A stretch of 64,000 bases of DNA, taken from the NCBI GenBank assembly GCA_019739215.1, contig JAHHDR010000028.1, positions 62,001 through 126,000 of the forward strand. The letters are read 5' to 3'. A program made the translations under genes and the position numbers. This stretch comes from Rhizobium sp. Lineage in GTDB: Bacteria; Pseudomonadota; Alphaproteobacteria; Rhizobiales; Rhizobiaceae. Shown piece by piece: positions 34,180 to 42,869 of this stretch (position 1 is the stretch's first letter; every line of letters starts with the position of its first letter). A model generated the notes under the pieces. That model did no database searches. It saw nothing but the letters and a program-made list of their open reading frames with translations, and was not told the origin of the DNA.

Positions 34180-34986
34180 TTAAAGAACCCGCGACAGGAA
34201 CTCGCGCGTTCGGGGCGACCTGGGATCGGCGATCATCGCCTTCGGCTCGCCGCGCTCGACGATGACGCCTTCGTCCATGAAGATGAGCTGGTCGCCGATC
34301 TCGCGGGCAAAACCGATTTCGTGGGTGACGACGACCATGGTCATGCCGCTCTGCGCAAGATCGCGCATCACGCTGAGCACCTCGCCCACCAGTTCCGGAT
34401 CGAGCGCGGATGTCGGCTCGTCGAACAGCAGGACCTTTGGCTTCATGGCCATGGCGCGGGCGATGGCGACGCGTTGCTGCTGTCCGCCCGAGAGTTCGCG
34501 CGGGTAGCGATCGTGCTTGTCCGACAGTCCGACGCGGGCGAGCAGCACGCTGGCCTCCTGCCGGGCCTGCTCGGCGGGAATGCGGCGGACCTGCGTCGGG
34601 GCCTCGATCATGTTCTCCATGACCGTCAGATGCGAGAAGAGGTTGAACGACTGGAACAGCATGCCGATCTCGGCGCGCCGTTCGCAGAGCAGGTTGTCCC
34701 TGACTTCGTGGAGCCTGTCGCCGACAAGGTCGTAGCCGACGAATTCGCCGTCCACGAGCAGCAATCCGCCGCTCAGTTTCTCGAGATGGTTTATGCAGCG
34801 CAGGAAGGTGCTTTTCCCGGAACCGGACGGGCCGATGATGCAGGTCACCGAACCGGTGGTGACGTCGATATCGACACCCTTGAGGACTTCGAGGCTGCCA
34901 TAGGACTTGCGCACCCCGCGGGCGAAGACCATGGAATCGGCGGGAATGTGGAAACGGGCGCGGTTGGCGCTTCTTGCCTCAGACAT
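34180..34986 (-). CDS. Polar amino-acid ABC transporter ATP-binding protein (HisP/GlnQ-like)
   Basis: 268 aa ATPase with Walker [10 protein letters not shown], signature LSGGQQQR and Walker [15 protein letters not shown], the HisP/GlnQ signature. ATG 34986 overlaps the permease stop by 8 bases. It is the last gene of the operon that begins at 39409. The importer accompanies an oxygenase and a DAO-family oxidoreductase, so the substrate is likely an amine, amino acid or modified base. Confidence 0.92.
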   Translation of the reverse strand: MSEARSANRARFHIPADSMVFARGVRKSYGSLEVLKGVDIDVTTGSVTCIIGPSGSGKSTFLRCINHLEKLSGGLLLVDGEFVGYDLVGDRLHEVRDNLLCERRAEIGMLFQSFNLFSHLTVMENMIEAPTQVRRIPAEQARQEASVLLARVGLSDKHDRYPRELSGGQQQRVAIARAMAMKPKVLLFDEPTSALDPELVGEVLSVMRDLAQSGMTMVVVTHEIGFAREIGDQLIFMDEGVIVERGEPKAMIADPRSPRTREFLSRVL

Positions 34987-35926
34987 TGTTCTGCCTCCTG
35001 CGCCATCCGGCAACGCTGCGCATGATCCCTGACAGCATCGACTCCTCGCGCTTGTCGCTGCGCCCGAAATGCCGCTCGAGGAAATGCTGTCCCACCGACA
35101 TGATGCTGACGACGGCCAGGTACCAGAAGGCCACGACGATCAGGAGCGGGATGGTTTCGAAGGTGCGGGCGTAGATGCTCTGCGCGGAGTAGAACAGGTC
35201 GTCGACGGCGATGAATGTGACGAGCGACGTCATCTTGAGCAGGTTGATCGCCTCGTTGCCGGTCGGCGGCACGACGAAGCGCATGGCCTGCGGCAGGGTG
35301 ATGCGCTTGAGGATCATCCGGTAGGGCATGCCGAGCGCGCTCGCGGCTTCGGCCTGGCCCGACGGCACGGACTTGATGCCGGCACGGATGATTTCGGCCA
35401 TGTAGCCGGCCTCGCAGAGCGACAGCGCGACTACCGCCGAGAGAAACGGCGTCATGAGGTCGTTGGTGCGCACGGAGAAGATCGTGCCGACCAAGGGCAG
35501 CGTCAGCGAGAACTCGCGCACGAGCAGCGACAGGTTGAACCAGAAGATCAGCTGGATGAGGGCCGGCACGCCGCGGAAGAACCAGACATAGACCCCGGCG
35601 AATGCGCGCAGGATCGGGCTGGGCGACACCCGCATGATGGCAATCACCGTGCCGACGACGATGGCGACGGCCATGATCAGCACCGTCAGCAGCAGCGTCG
35701 TGCCGAGGCCGCGCAGGATCGGCGGGTGGAAGATGTAGCGGAACACGGTGTCCCAATCGAAGGCAGGGTTGACGGCCAGGGCGCGGACAATGAAGCCGGC
35801 CAGCACGAGCGCGAGCACCGTGCCGATCCAAATCCCGTACTGCCGCTGGGGAACGACCTTCAGGCGCGCGACCTGGTCGGCGATCGCCGCATCGGCGGTG
35901 GATTGGGGAGGGTCTGTCACGCTCAT
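34979..35926 (-). CDS. Polar amino-acid ABC transporter permease (HisM/GlnP-like)
   Basis: 315 aa permease of the amino-acid class, with the characteristic EAA-type loop ([13 protein letters not shown]) and the [11 protein letters not shown] segment. About six hydrophobic stretches are seen. ATG 35926 has AAAGGAT upstream. A single permease gene is present, so it probably works as a homodimer. It overlaps the ATPase gene. Confidence 0.91.
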   Translation of the reverse strand: MSVTDPPQSTADAAIADQVARLKVVPQRQYGIWIGTVLALVLAGFIVRALAVNPAFDWDTVFRYIFHPPILRGLGTTLLLTVLIMAVAIVVGTVIAIMRVSPSPILRAFAGVYVWFFRGVPALIQLIFWFNLSLLVREFSLTLPLVGTIFSVRTNDLMTPFLSAVVALSLCEAGYMAEIIRAGIKSVPSGQAEAASALGMPYRMILKRITLPQAMRFVVPPTGNEAINLLKMTSLVTFIAVDDLFYSAQSIYARTFETIPLLIVVAFWYLAVVSIMSVGQHFLERHFGRSDKREESMLSGIMRSVAGWRRRQNNV

Positions 35927-35980
35927 GTCGATATCCTTTGGCGGTGTCGCAGCCGGCTTGGCGGCCGACCCGACGTCGAT

Positions 35981-36016
35981 GGAGCGCCGTCGCATCGGGC
36001 GATGCAACGGCGCTCC
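35981..36016. other. Intercistronic stem-loop after binding-protein gene
   Basis: A 10-bp stem GGAGCGCCGT/ACGGCGCTCC is followed, after one C-A mismatch, by a 5-bp stem GCATC/GATGC and a GGGC tetraloop. It lies in the 155-base gap between the binding-protein stop (36082) and the permease start (35926). It may stabilise the binding-protein message. This is the same arrangement as at 10126 and 16440. Confidence 0.65.
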
Positions 36017-36081
36017 GCATCATTCAGGCGAGCATCGCCGGAAGCGCGCTCGGTCTTTGCCTGGCGGCAGCAAGCAGGCGA

Positions 36082-36939
36082 TCACTCCGCGCGGAGCGAG
36101 TCCATGCTGTTGACGAAATACGGCTCCTTGATCGCATAGGCGGCCATGCCGTATTTTGCGAGGATTTCCTGGTATTTGCCGTTCTTGAACAGTTCGGCAA
36201 GCGCCGCCACCATCATGTCGGCAGTCGCGGGGTCATCCTTGGCGATCGCCAGTCCAAGGGGTGCCACGTCATAGAGCGTCGGAAGCACCACGAGTTGGCC
36301 CTTGCTTGTCACCTCGAAATAGCTCGACGCGGTGGCATCGTCCATGCGGGCATCGACGCGGTCCGACAGCACGGCCTGGACGATATCCGTCGAGGAGTTG
36401 AAGACCGACTTCTCGATCGCCGCATGGCCCTTGTCGGTGCATTCCTTGCTCAGCGTATCGACAAGGAAATCGGATGCGCTGCCGGCGGACACGCCGACGC
36501 GCTTGCCGCACATCGGCAGATCGCCGGTAAAGCTGTCCTTCTTCTCCGGAGAGGTCGATGCCGCGATGCCGGCCTTGATGAACATCACGAAGTCGACCTG
36601 CTTGAGCCGATCGGGATTGGCCGAGAAGGTTTCCCAGGCGATCTTGAAGCGGCCGGCGGCGAGGCCGGGGATCATCGAGGGGAAGGGCGTGCGCTGGATG
36701 TCCAGTTCGGCCCCGACCAGCTTGGCGACCTCGCCCGCGAGTTCGACGATGATGCCTGCCTGCTTGCCCTCGGCATCGATATATTCGAACGGGGCGTAGT
36801 CGAGCGTGTTGGCGACGGAGAGCTTGCCGCTGCTCTCCACCTCCGGCGAAGGCTTGATCTCCGCCGACAGCGCCGAGCCGGCATAGATCGAGAGAATTGC
36901 GCCGAGCCCAAGGCCGGCCATTCGCAGATATGTGTTCAT
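36082..36939 (-). CDS. Polar amino-acid ABC transporter substrate-binding protein
   Basis: 285 aa type II binding protein of the GlnH/HisJ class with a Sec signal peptide ending near LSAEIK. The ligand core reads DYAPFEY and later GVSAGSAS. ATG 36939 has GAGAGGAA upstream. It lies 121 bases after the DAO-family gene. The ligand is unknown, but co-transcription with oxygenase and oxidoreductase genes makes amino-acid-like or amine substrates likely. Confidence 0.9.
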   Translation of the reverse strand: MNTYLRMAGLGLGAILSIYAGSALSAEIKPSPEVESSGKLSVANTLDYAPFEYIDAEGKQAGIIVELAGEVAKLVGAELDIQRTPFPSMIPGLAAGRFKIAWETFSANPDRLKQVDFVMFIKAGIAASTSPEKKDSFTGDLPMCGKRVGVSAGSASDFLVDTLSKECTDKGHAAIEKSVFNSSTDIVQAVLSDRVDARMDDATASSYFEVTSKGQLVVLPTLYDVAPLGLAIAKDDPATADMMVAALAELFKNGKYQEILAKYGMAAYAIKEPYFVNSMDSLRAE

Positions 36940-37060
36940 GTCAGTCGTTCCTCTCATCTGTTGTTCTTATTCCCTGACGCCGTGGGCCGGCCGTTGCCGT
37001 GACCCCATGGCGTATTCCGGCCCTCACCGGGACGGAAATTTTTCAAGACAGACAGCGTCG

Positions 37061-38365
37061 TCAAACGCCTGTCGTCGGTCGCGGCCTGGTGCCATCAATG
37101 AACCTCTCGTAGCGAAACGCCGCCGCGTCGACGATCGGCATATCGCCGGTCACGAGATCGGCCGCCAGCCGCCCCGCGCCAGGTCCGATGCCGAAACCAT
37201 GCCCGGAAAAGCCCGTGGCGATCACCAGGCCCGGCAGTGAGCCGACCGTCGAAATGACCGGGATCGCGTCGGGGGTCGCATCGATCATGCCAGCCCAGCG
37301 CTGCTCCACCGGTACATCCCGGAAGATCGGGAATGCCTGCTGCAGGGCGGCATAGGTCTCGGACAGCCGCTCTTCCAACGGCGCCGGGTCCAGTGTCCGC
37401 GTCCGCTCGAAAGCCGTGGCGCCGGTGCCGGGATCGGCCTGTCCGCGCGGCAGGCCGAGGCTGAAACTGCCCCATTCCTGGCGCATCATCGGTACGAAAT
37501 CGATAAAGTATCGGAAGCTGTCGGCGCCGATGTCATGCCGGTTCTGGCTGCCGTCGGCGATGGTGTAGCCGCCATCGAGCCGCTGGCGATAGGCAAATTC
37601 CCGGCACCACGCAGCACCGTCTGGGCCCCCCGAGACCGGCGCGGTGCGGAGCACGGAAGCGCGTACGCCAAGCTGCGGCAACCTGAGGCCCATCGTGCGG
37701 AGGAGCTTCGTCGACCATACGCCGCCGGCGATGACGACGTCAGGACAGTCGATCCGGCCATGCTCGGTGACGACGCCGGAGATCCGGCCGTTGGTGGTCT
37801 CCACCGTGCGGACCGCGCAATTGTCAACCAGGACCGCGCCGGCCGCGGCTGCGGCCCGTCCGATGGCGGTCGCGGCCTTCTGTGGTTCGGCGCGACCGTC
37901 GCTCGCGGTGTAGAGCGCAGCATGCCACTGGCGCGCGGCACCGGGCAGCAGCGCGGCGAGCTCCGCGCCGCGCACGATGCGGCTGTCCAGGGCATAGTCG
38001 CCGGCGCGGTTCAGCCAGCCCTCGTGATGGTCTATGTCGGCTTCGCTGTCGCAGAGATAGAGGATGCCGGTCCGCCGGAACCCGACATCGGCGCCGGTGA
38101 GATCGCCCATGTCTTCCCAGAGACGCATCGCCTCGACGATCAGCGGCAGTTCGCGCGGGTCGCGACCCATCCGCCGCACCCAGCCCCAGTTGCGGCTCGA
38201 CTGTTCGCCGACGAACCGACCCTTCTCGCACACGACGACGGACAGGCCGCGCCGCGCCAGAAAGAGCGCCGTGCTGAGGCCGATGACGCCGCCGCCCACG
38301 ATCACCACATCGGCGGTCGCGGGGGGCTTCTCGACGGATATGACCGGTTCGACGTGCGGTCCCAA
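37061..38365 (-). CDS. FAD-dependent oxidoreductase (DAO/glycine oxidase family)
   Basis: 434 aa flavoprotein with an N-terminal FAD motif VVIVGGGVIGLSTALFLA and the DAO-family C-terminal ATGFSGHGFGIGP. Such enzymes oxidatively deaminate D-amino acids or N-methyl amines. The sequence begins at TTG 38365 with a GAAGGAAG site; no in-frame ATG upstream fits. It lies 24 bases after the oxygenase gene and before the amino-acid importer, consistent with oxidation of the imported compound. The exact substrate is unknown. Confidence 0.82.
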   Translation of the reverse strand: MGPHVEPVISVEKPPATADVVIVGGGVIGLSTALFLARRGLSVVVCEKGRFVGEQSSRNWGWVRRMGRDPRELPLIVEAMRLWEDMGDLTGADVGFRRTGILYLCDSEADIDHHEGWLNRAGDYALDSRIVRGAELAALLPGAARQWHAALYTASDGRAEPQKAATAIGRAAAAAGAVLVDNCAVRTVETTNGRISGVVTEHGRIDCPDVVIAGGVWSTKLLRTMGLRLPQLGVRASVLRTAPVSGGPDGAAWCREFAYRQRLDGGYTIADGSQNRHDIGADSFRYFIDFVPMMRQEWGSFSLGLPRGQADPGTGATAFERTRTLDPAPLEERLSETYAALQQAFPIFRDVPVEQRWAGMIDATPDAIPVISTVGSLPGLVIATGFSGHGFGIGPGAGRLAADLVTGDMPIVDAAAFRYERFIDGTRPRPTTGV

Positions 38366-38389
38366 ACAATGCTTCCTTCGGCGCCGGGC

Positions 38390-39409
38390 TCAGCCCTTTG
38401 CGGCCGCGGCTTCCGCGGCCTGCTTCTTGCGATAGTGATAGTTCTTGTCGATGCGTTCCATCAGATAGTCGCCATAGAGAACCGGCGGGTATTTCGGGCT
38501 TGTGCCGGCCGGAACGCAGACGGCAAGCGCCTCGATCATCTCGTCCATCGACGGATCGAAGAAGAACGGCTGCGAATAGCGTTCTCGGCCGGTGCGGTTG
38601 ATGACCCGGTGGGGCGTCGAAACGAAGACGTCGTTGGACCAGCGGGCGAGGATGTCACCCACATTCATCACGAAGGAATCCGGGACCGGCGGTGCCGCCA
38701 CCCACTCGCCGGCCTTGTTCTTGACCTCGAGGCCGCCGACATTGTCCTGCGCCAGGAGCGTGATGAAGCCGTAGTCGGTGTGCGGCGCCGAGCCGAACAG
38801 GCCTTCTTCCTGCGGCTGGGTCGGATAATGCAGCAGGCGCAGGAACGTCGTCGGGTCCTCGAAATAGCGGTCGAGGCTGTCCGAGGGCAGCCCGAGCGAC
38901 AGCGCGATGGCGCGAACCATCTTGCGTGCCAGCGTGCTCATCTCCTCGACATAGTGCTCGATCGTGGCCCGGAACTCGGGCAGGCTAGCCTCATCAGGCC
39001 ACTGGTTCGGCCCCTGCAGCGGTTGGTCGGCGAGCGCCTTGGGATCGTCGGCCTCGACCTCGTGCATGAAGAAGATCGATTCGCTCTGGTTCGGCTTGCT
39101 GACGGTGGCGACGGAGGACGTCACGATGGTCGAGCCGGCGAAGGGCAGAAAACCGCGGAAGTTCTTGTCGATCTTGAGCTTGAGCTTCTCTTCGTCGGGC
39201 AGCGCGAAGAAGCGCTTGGACGCTTCGCGCACCGCCTCGACATCCGCGCGCGGAATGGGATGGCCGACGACATACAGGAAACCGATGGTCTCGAGATAGC
39301 TGCGCAGGGTTGCCGCCGTGGCCCGGATAGCGGCCTCGTCGTCCCCGTAAAGCGAGGACACATCCAGAATCGGGATCTCGGAAAAATCGCCGCGGTCGTT
39401 CGAGCTCAT
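38390..39409 (-). CDS. 2-oxoglutarate/Fe(II)-type oxygenase (isopenicillin N synthase-like family)
   Basis: 339 aa double-stranded beta-helix oxygenase. The iron triad is visible as HTD (His, Asp) in PHTDYGFITLL and His in STPHRVIN, with the 2-oxoglutarate Arg in RYSQPFF. It hydroxylates or demethylates an unknown substrate. ATG 39409 is preceded by AGGAG. It heads the operon with a DAO oxidoreductase and an amino-acid importer, and faces a nucleoside hydrolase gene across a 14-bp palindrome. Modified nucleoside or N-methyl compound degradation is one idea only. Confidence 0.85.
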   Translation of the reverse strand: MSSNDRGDFSEIPILDVSSLYGDDEAAIRATAATLRSYLETIGFLYVVGHPIPRADVEAVREASKRFFALPDEEKLKLKIDKNFRGFLPFAGSTIVTSSVATVSKPNQSESIFFMHEVEADDPKALADQPLQGPNQWPDEASLPEFRATIEHYVEEMSTLARKMVRAIALSLGLPSDSLDRYFEDPTTFLRLLHYPTQPQEEGLFGSAPHTDYGFITLLAQDNVGGLEVKNKAGEWVAAPPVPDSFVMNVGDILARWSNDVFVSTPHRVINRTGRERYSQPFFFDPSMDEMIEALAVCVPAGTSPKYPPVLYGDYLMERIDKNYHYRKKQAAEAAAAKG

Positions 39410-39435
39410 CACCAAACTCCTGTCTTGAACATACG

Positions 39436-39449
39436 ATACAGTACTGTAT
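39436..39449. promoter_or_regulatory. Perfect palindrome, probable TetR operator
   Basis: ATACAGTACTGTAT is a perfect 14-bp palindrome, 27 bases upstream of the oxygenase ATG and 60 upstream of the nucleoside hydrolase ATG. Such AT-bearing dyads suit TetR proteins, and a TetR gene lies downstream of the hydrolase. It probably controls both divergent transcripts. Confidence 0.6.
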
Positions 39450-39509
39450 TTCTACACATCGAAATGATATCGGCAATAGGCTTTCGTCAATCATGGGATA
39501 TCCACAGCA

Positions 39510-40454
39510 ATGACCCCGCGCAAGATCATCATCGACACCGATCCCGGCCAGGACGACGCCTTCGCGATCCTGTTCGCGCTCGGGTCCCCCCTGGAACTGG
39601 AGGTCGTCGGCATCACCACCGTCGGCGGCAACGTTCCGCTTGCGCTTACGACCGTCAATGCGCTCAAAGTGGTCGAACTGGCGGGCCGGCCGGACATTCC
39701 CGTCCATGCCGGATGCCCGGCCCCGATGGTCCGGCCGCTGATGACCGCGGAATACGTCCACGGCGAAACCGGCCTCGACGGCGCCGACCTGCCGGACCCG
39801 GTGACGCCGCCGCAGGCCGAGCACGGCGTGAATTGGATGGTGCGAACGATCATGGAAGCGCCGGAGGGCGAGATCACGGTCTGCACGCTCGGCCCGATGA
39901 CGAACCTCGCCATGGCGATGACGATGGAGCCACGCATCATCCCGCGGATTCGCGAAGTCGTGCTGATGGGCGGCGGCTTCTTCGAGGGGGGCAATGCGAC
40001 GCCGGCCGCCGAGTTCAACATCTATGTCGATCCCCATGCCGCCCACAAGGTGTTCGCATCCGGCGTGCCGGTGACGATGGCGGGCATCGACTGCACCTAT
40101 ACCGCGCAGATGACGCCGGAATGGCTCGGCCGGTTGCGGGCGACCGGCAGCCGCGCCGCCATCGAGGCCGCCAACCTCGCCGATTTCTTCCGGCAATACG
40201 GTTCGCACAAGTTCCCCACCGAAGCGCGGCCGATCCATGATGCCTGCGTGACCGGCTACCTGCTCGCGCCCGAGATCTTCGAGCAGCGCCAATGCTACGT
40301 GACGGTCGATATCGCTTCGCCCGTCACCATCGGCATGACGGTGGTCGACTGGTGGCACGTGACCGGCCAGCCGAAGAACTGCAACGTGCTGCGCCGCATC
40401 GAGCCCGATCCGTTCTTCGAACTTATGCTGGAGCGTATCAGTGCCCTCCCTTGA
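39510..40454 (+). CDS. Nucleoside hydrolase
   Basis: 314 aa inosine-uridine-type nucleoside hydrolase. The calcium/ribose motif DTDPGQDDA is at residues 9-17, and later residues (AEFNIYVDPHAA, HDACVTGY) match the family active site. It cleaves the N-glycosidic bond of a nucleoside to base plus ribose in the cytoplasm. It precedes a TetR gene by about 34 bases and is divergent from the oxygenase operon. The base released may feed the oxygenase; this is inference. Confidence 0.88.
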   Translation: MTPRKIIIDTDPGQDDAFAILFALGSPLELEVVGITTVGGNVPLALTTVNALKVVELAGRPDIPVHAGCPAPMVRPLMTAEYVHGETGLDGADLPDPVTPPQAEHGVNWMVRTIMEAPEGEITVCTLGPMTNLAMAMTMEPRIIPRIREVVLMGGGFFEGGNATPAAEFNIYVDPHAAHKVFASGVPVTMAGIDCTYTAQMTPEWLGRLRATGSRAAIEAANLADFFRQYGSHKFPTEARPIHDACVTGYLLAPEIFEQRQCYVTVDIASPVTIGMTVVDWWHVTGQPKNCNVLRRIEPDPFFELMLERISALP

Positions 40455-40488
40455 TTCTGCTCTCCTTGGTTGATACCGGCAGGGAGGG

Positions 40489-41181
40489 ATGCGCGCGGAA
40501 TGGATCGGCGCAGGTCGCCGGTCGCATTCCCCGGCCTTGAAAGCGGACAGAGCCTTGGCGAAATCGAAGCAGTCATCCGGTGAAGCCACACCGATAGACG
40601 AGTTGGCGCAGGGGCCGCGCCGTACCCTGACGCGCGAGGACTGGGTGGCGGCTGCGCGAAAGGTGCTCGAGAAGCGCGGCATCGCCGAAGTGAAGATCGA
40701 CCGGCTGGCCCGGCAGATGAAGGTCACGCGCGGCAGCTTCTACTTCCACTTCGCCAGCCTCAAGGACCTGCAGAACGATCTCCTGGAAGAGTGGCGCCGC
40801 TCCAACTGCGCGCCGTTTCACGCGATGGCAGAGCTGGAGGTCAGCGACGGCGTCCAGTTCTTCAGCGATATCGTGCATGTCTGGGTCGACGAGAAGCCGT
40901 TCAGCCCCAAGCTGGACCTCGCGATCCGCGACTGGGCGCGCACGTCGAAGGAAATCGACAGGCAGGTCAACGCGATCGACGAGTTGCGGATCGCGCTGCT
41001 GGTCCGGTCGTTCCGACTGATGGGCTATGGCGACGACGAGAGCATCGTGCGGGCGCGCATCACCTATTTCCACCAGATCGGCCAGTATGCCCTGTCGTTC
41101 AAGGAGCCGCCAGATATCCGCAAGCGCTACCAGCCGCTATTCGGCGATGTCCTGCTCGGGCCGCTGGCCAAGAGCCCCTGA
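40489..41181 (+). CDS. TetR-family transcriptional regulator
   Basis: 230 aa with a TetR helix-turn-helix at about residues 65-95 (AEVKIDRLARQMKVTRGSFY), followed by a helical ligand domain. The N-terminal 45 residues lack similarity; the ATG 40489 ribosome site is very close, so the true start may be downstream, for example TTG 40555. It sits after the nucleoside hydrolase gene and probably binds the palindrome at 39436. Confidence 0.85.
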   Translation: MRAEWIGAGRRSHSPALKADRALAKSKQSSGEATPIDELAQGPRRTLTREDWVAAARKVLEKRGIAEVKIDRLARQMKVTRGSFYFHFASLKDLQNDLLEEWRRSNCAPFHAMAELEVSDGVQFFSDIVHVWVDEKPFSPKLDLAIRDWARTSKEIDRQVNAIDELRIALLVRSFRLMGYGDDESIVRARITYFHQIGQYALSFKEPPDIRKRYQPLFGDVLLGPLAKSP

Positions 41182-41190
41182 AGCCTGGCG

Positions 41191-41937
41191 TCAATAGGTG
41201 GCGCGGCCGCCGGAGAGGTCGAAGACCGAGGCGGTGGTGAAGCTGTTTTCCGGGCTGACGAGCCAGCCGACCATGCTGGCGGCTTCGTCGACCTCGAGGA
41301 ACCGCCCGCGCGGGATGCGGCTCAGCATGTAGTCGATGAATTCTGGCTTCAACTCGTCGAGGATGCGGGTCTTGGCGGTCGCCGGCGTGATGGCGTTGAC
41401 CGCGATATTGTACTGCGCCAGTTCCTTGCCCAATGCCTTGGTCATGGCGATGAGGCCGCCCTTGGCCGCAGCATAGGCGGACGCGTTGGGATTGCCTTCC
41501 TTGCCGGCGATCGAGGCGATGTTGACGATGCGGCCGTAGTTGCGCGCCTTCATGTGGGGCACGACGGCACGGTTGACATAGAAGGCGCCGTTGAGGTCGA
41601 TATCGATGACCCGGCGCCATTCGGCAGGATCGTACTCATCGAGCGGCGCGTTCTTGCCGGCGATGCCGGCCGAATGGACGAGGATATCGATACGGCCATG
41701 CGCCTCCGCCGTCTGGCTCGCGGCAGCGGCGACCGCCTCGCAATCGGTGACGTCGACCTGGATCGTCGAAGCAGCCGTGCCGAGTTTGGCGCCCGCTGCC
41801 GTCAGGACGGTGGCATCAACATCCCACAGGCTGACATGGGCGCCCGATGCGACCAGTCGGGTTGCGATCGCAAGGCCGATGCCCTGTGCGCCGCCGGTGA
41901 CGACGGCAACCTGGTCCTTCAGTTGGTAGTCGATCAT
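41191..41937 (-). CDS. SDR-family NAD(P)-dependent oxidoreductase
   Basis: 248 aa classical SDR. It has TGGAQGIGLA, an NAG-like HSAGIAG, Ser in NIASIAG and Tyr/Lys in YAAAKGG. The overlap with the amidohydrolase gene (ATGA) makes it the last gene of the operon from 44464. SDRs next to lactonase-type amidohydrolases often act in sugar oxidation, for instance a fucose/arabinose-type dehydrogenase, but the substrate is not determined. It is convergent with the TetR gene. Confidence 0.85.
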   Translation of the reverse strand: MIDYQLKDQVAVVTGGAQGIGLAIATRLVASGAHVSLWDVDATVLTAAGAKLGTAASTIQVDVTDCEAVAAAASQTAEAHGRIDILVHSAGIAGKNAPLDEYDPAEWRRVIDIDLNGAFYVNRAVVPHMKARNYGRIVNIASIAGKEGNPNASAYAAAKGGLIAMTKALGKELAQYNIAVNAITPATAKTRILDELKPEFIDYMLSRIPRGRFLEVDEAASMVGWLVSPENSFTTASVFDLSGGRATY

Positions 41938-42869
41938 GAGTTGGGGCTTTCTTCCAAGGGGATGCCGGGGATGCGGTAGAACCGTGCCGCATTTGCCGCG
42001 AACATGTCCAGCAGTTCTCCATCGCCGAGATCGGCATAGGCGGTCCTGAAGCTCTCGTAAGTCTGCCGGAAGCTGGCGAAGCGGGTCACGACCGGATGGT
42101 CGCTGGCCAGCATGCAGCGGCCGGGTCCGAACTCGTCGAGGCAGGTCCGCAGGACGTGGCGAAGGCTCGCTTCCGTCCAGTCCGGATCATAGGCGACGAG
42201 ATCGGACACTTTCAGGACCACGTTGGGAGCATCGGCCAGTCGACGCAGGCCGGCCGACCATTGCGCCATGCCCTCGGCGCCGCGATCGAACGGCGAGCCG
42301 CAATGGTTGAGCGCGATCCTTATGCCGGGAAAGTCGCGTGCAAGTTTCAGGGCATCGTCCACTTGCCAGGGCGAGATCAGCATGTCGAAGGTAAGCCCGA
42401 GCCGGTCGAGGACGGCCAGCCCGCGACGCCAAGCAGGATCGGCCATGCGATGGCGATCGGGCATAGAGGATTTCGCCGGATCCGGATGCCAGCTCAGGAT
42501 CTGCCTGACGCCGGCGACCCGGCCATGCGCTGCGAATGTCTCGAGCAGGGCCTCGATCGAGGGGCTTGCCAGATCCGCATAGGCGACATAGCGGGCGGCG
42601 ATGCCTGCGGGTCTCTCCAAGCCGTCGAGCCAGGCGATCTCGCCGAGCGGATCGGCGGGGTCCCAGTTTGCCTCGACATGCACGCTGGCGACGATGTCGT
42701 ATCCCTCTGTCTCGCGCAGATAATCCGCCGGCAGGCAATCGCGTGCCAGCATCGGATCTGTCTGGCCGCGCAGCCAGGGATGACGGTCGAGCGACAGGTC
42801 CCAGAAATGATGATGGGCGTCGACGATCGGGCCGGCATAGAGTCCATCCCCGTCGCGCAGGCCCCGCAT
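41934..42869 (-). CDS. Amidohydrolase-family protein (fuconolactonase-like)
   Basis: 311 aa TIM-barrel metal hydrolase with N-terminal DAHHHFWD, later NHCGSPF and CMLASDHPV. This is the signature of the small lactonase/2-pyrone-4,6-dicarboxylate-type amidohydrolases. These enzymes open sugar lactones. ATG 42869 shares a base with the stop of the glycosidase-like gene, and its end overlaps the SDR gene. The operon order (glycosidase-like, lactonase, SDR) supports sugar-acid handling. Confidence 0.82.
   Translation of the reverse strand: MRGLRDGDGLYAGPIVDAHHHFWDLSLDRHPWLRGQTDPMLARDCLPADYLRETEGYDIVASVHVEANWDPADPLGEIAWLDGLERPAGIAARYVAYADLASPSIEALLETFAAHGRVAGVRQILSWHPDPAKSSMPDRHRMADPAWRRGLAVLDRLGLTFDMLISPWQVDDALKLARDFPGIRIALNHCGSPFDRGAEGMAQWSAGLRRLADAPNVVLKVSDLVAYDPDWTEASLRHVLRTCLDEFGPGRCMLASDHPVVTRFASFRQTYESFRTAYADLGDGELLDMFAANAARFYRIPGIPLEESPNS

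Noticed and set aside
37535..40240. 901-aa open frame on the plus strand
   Set aside because: Spans the DAO and oxygenase genes and the start of the nucleoside hydrolase in a wrong frame; not a gene.
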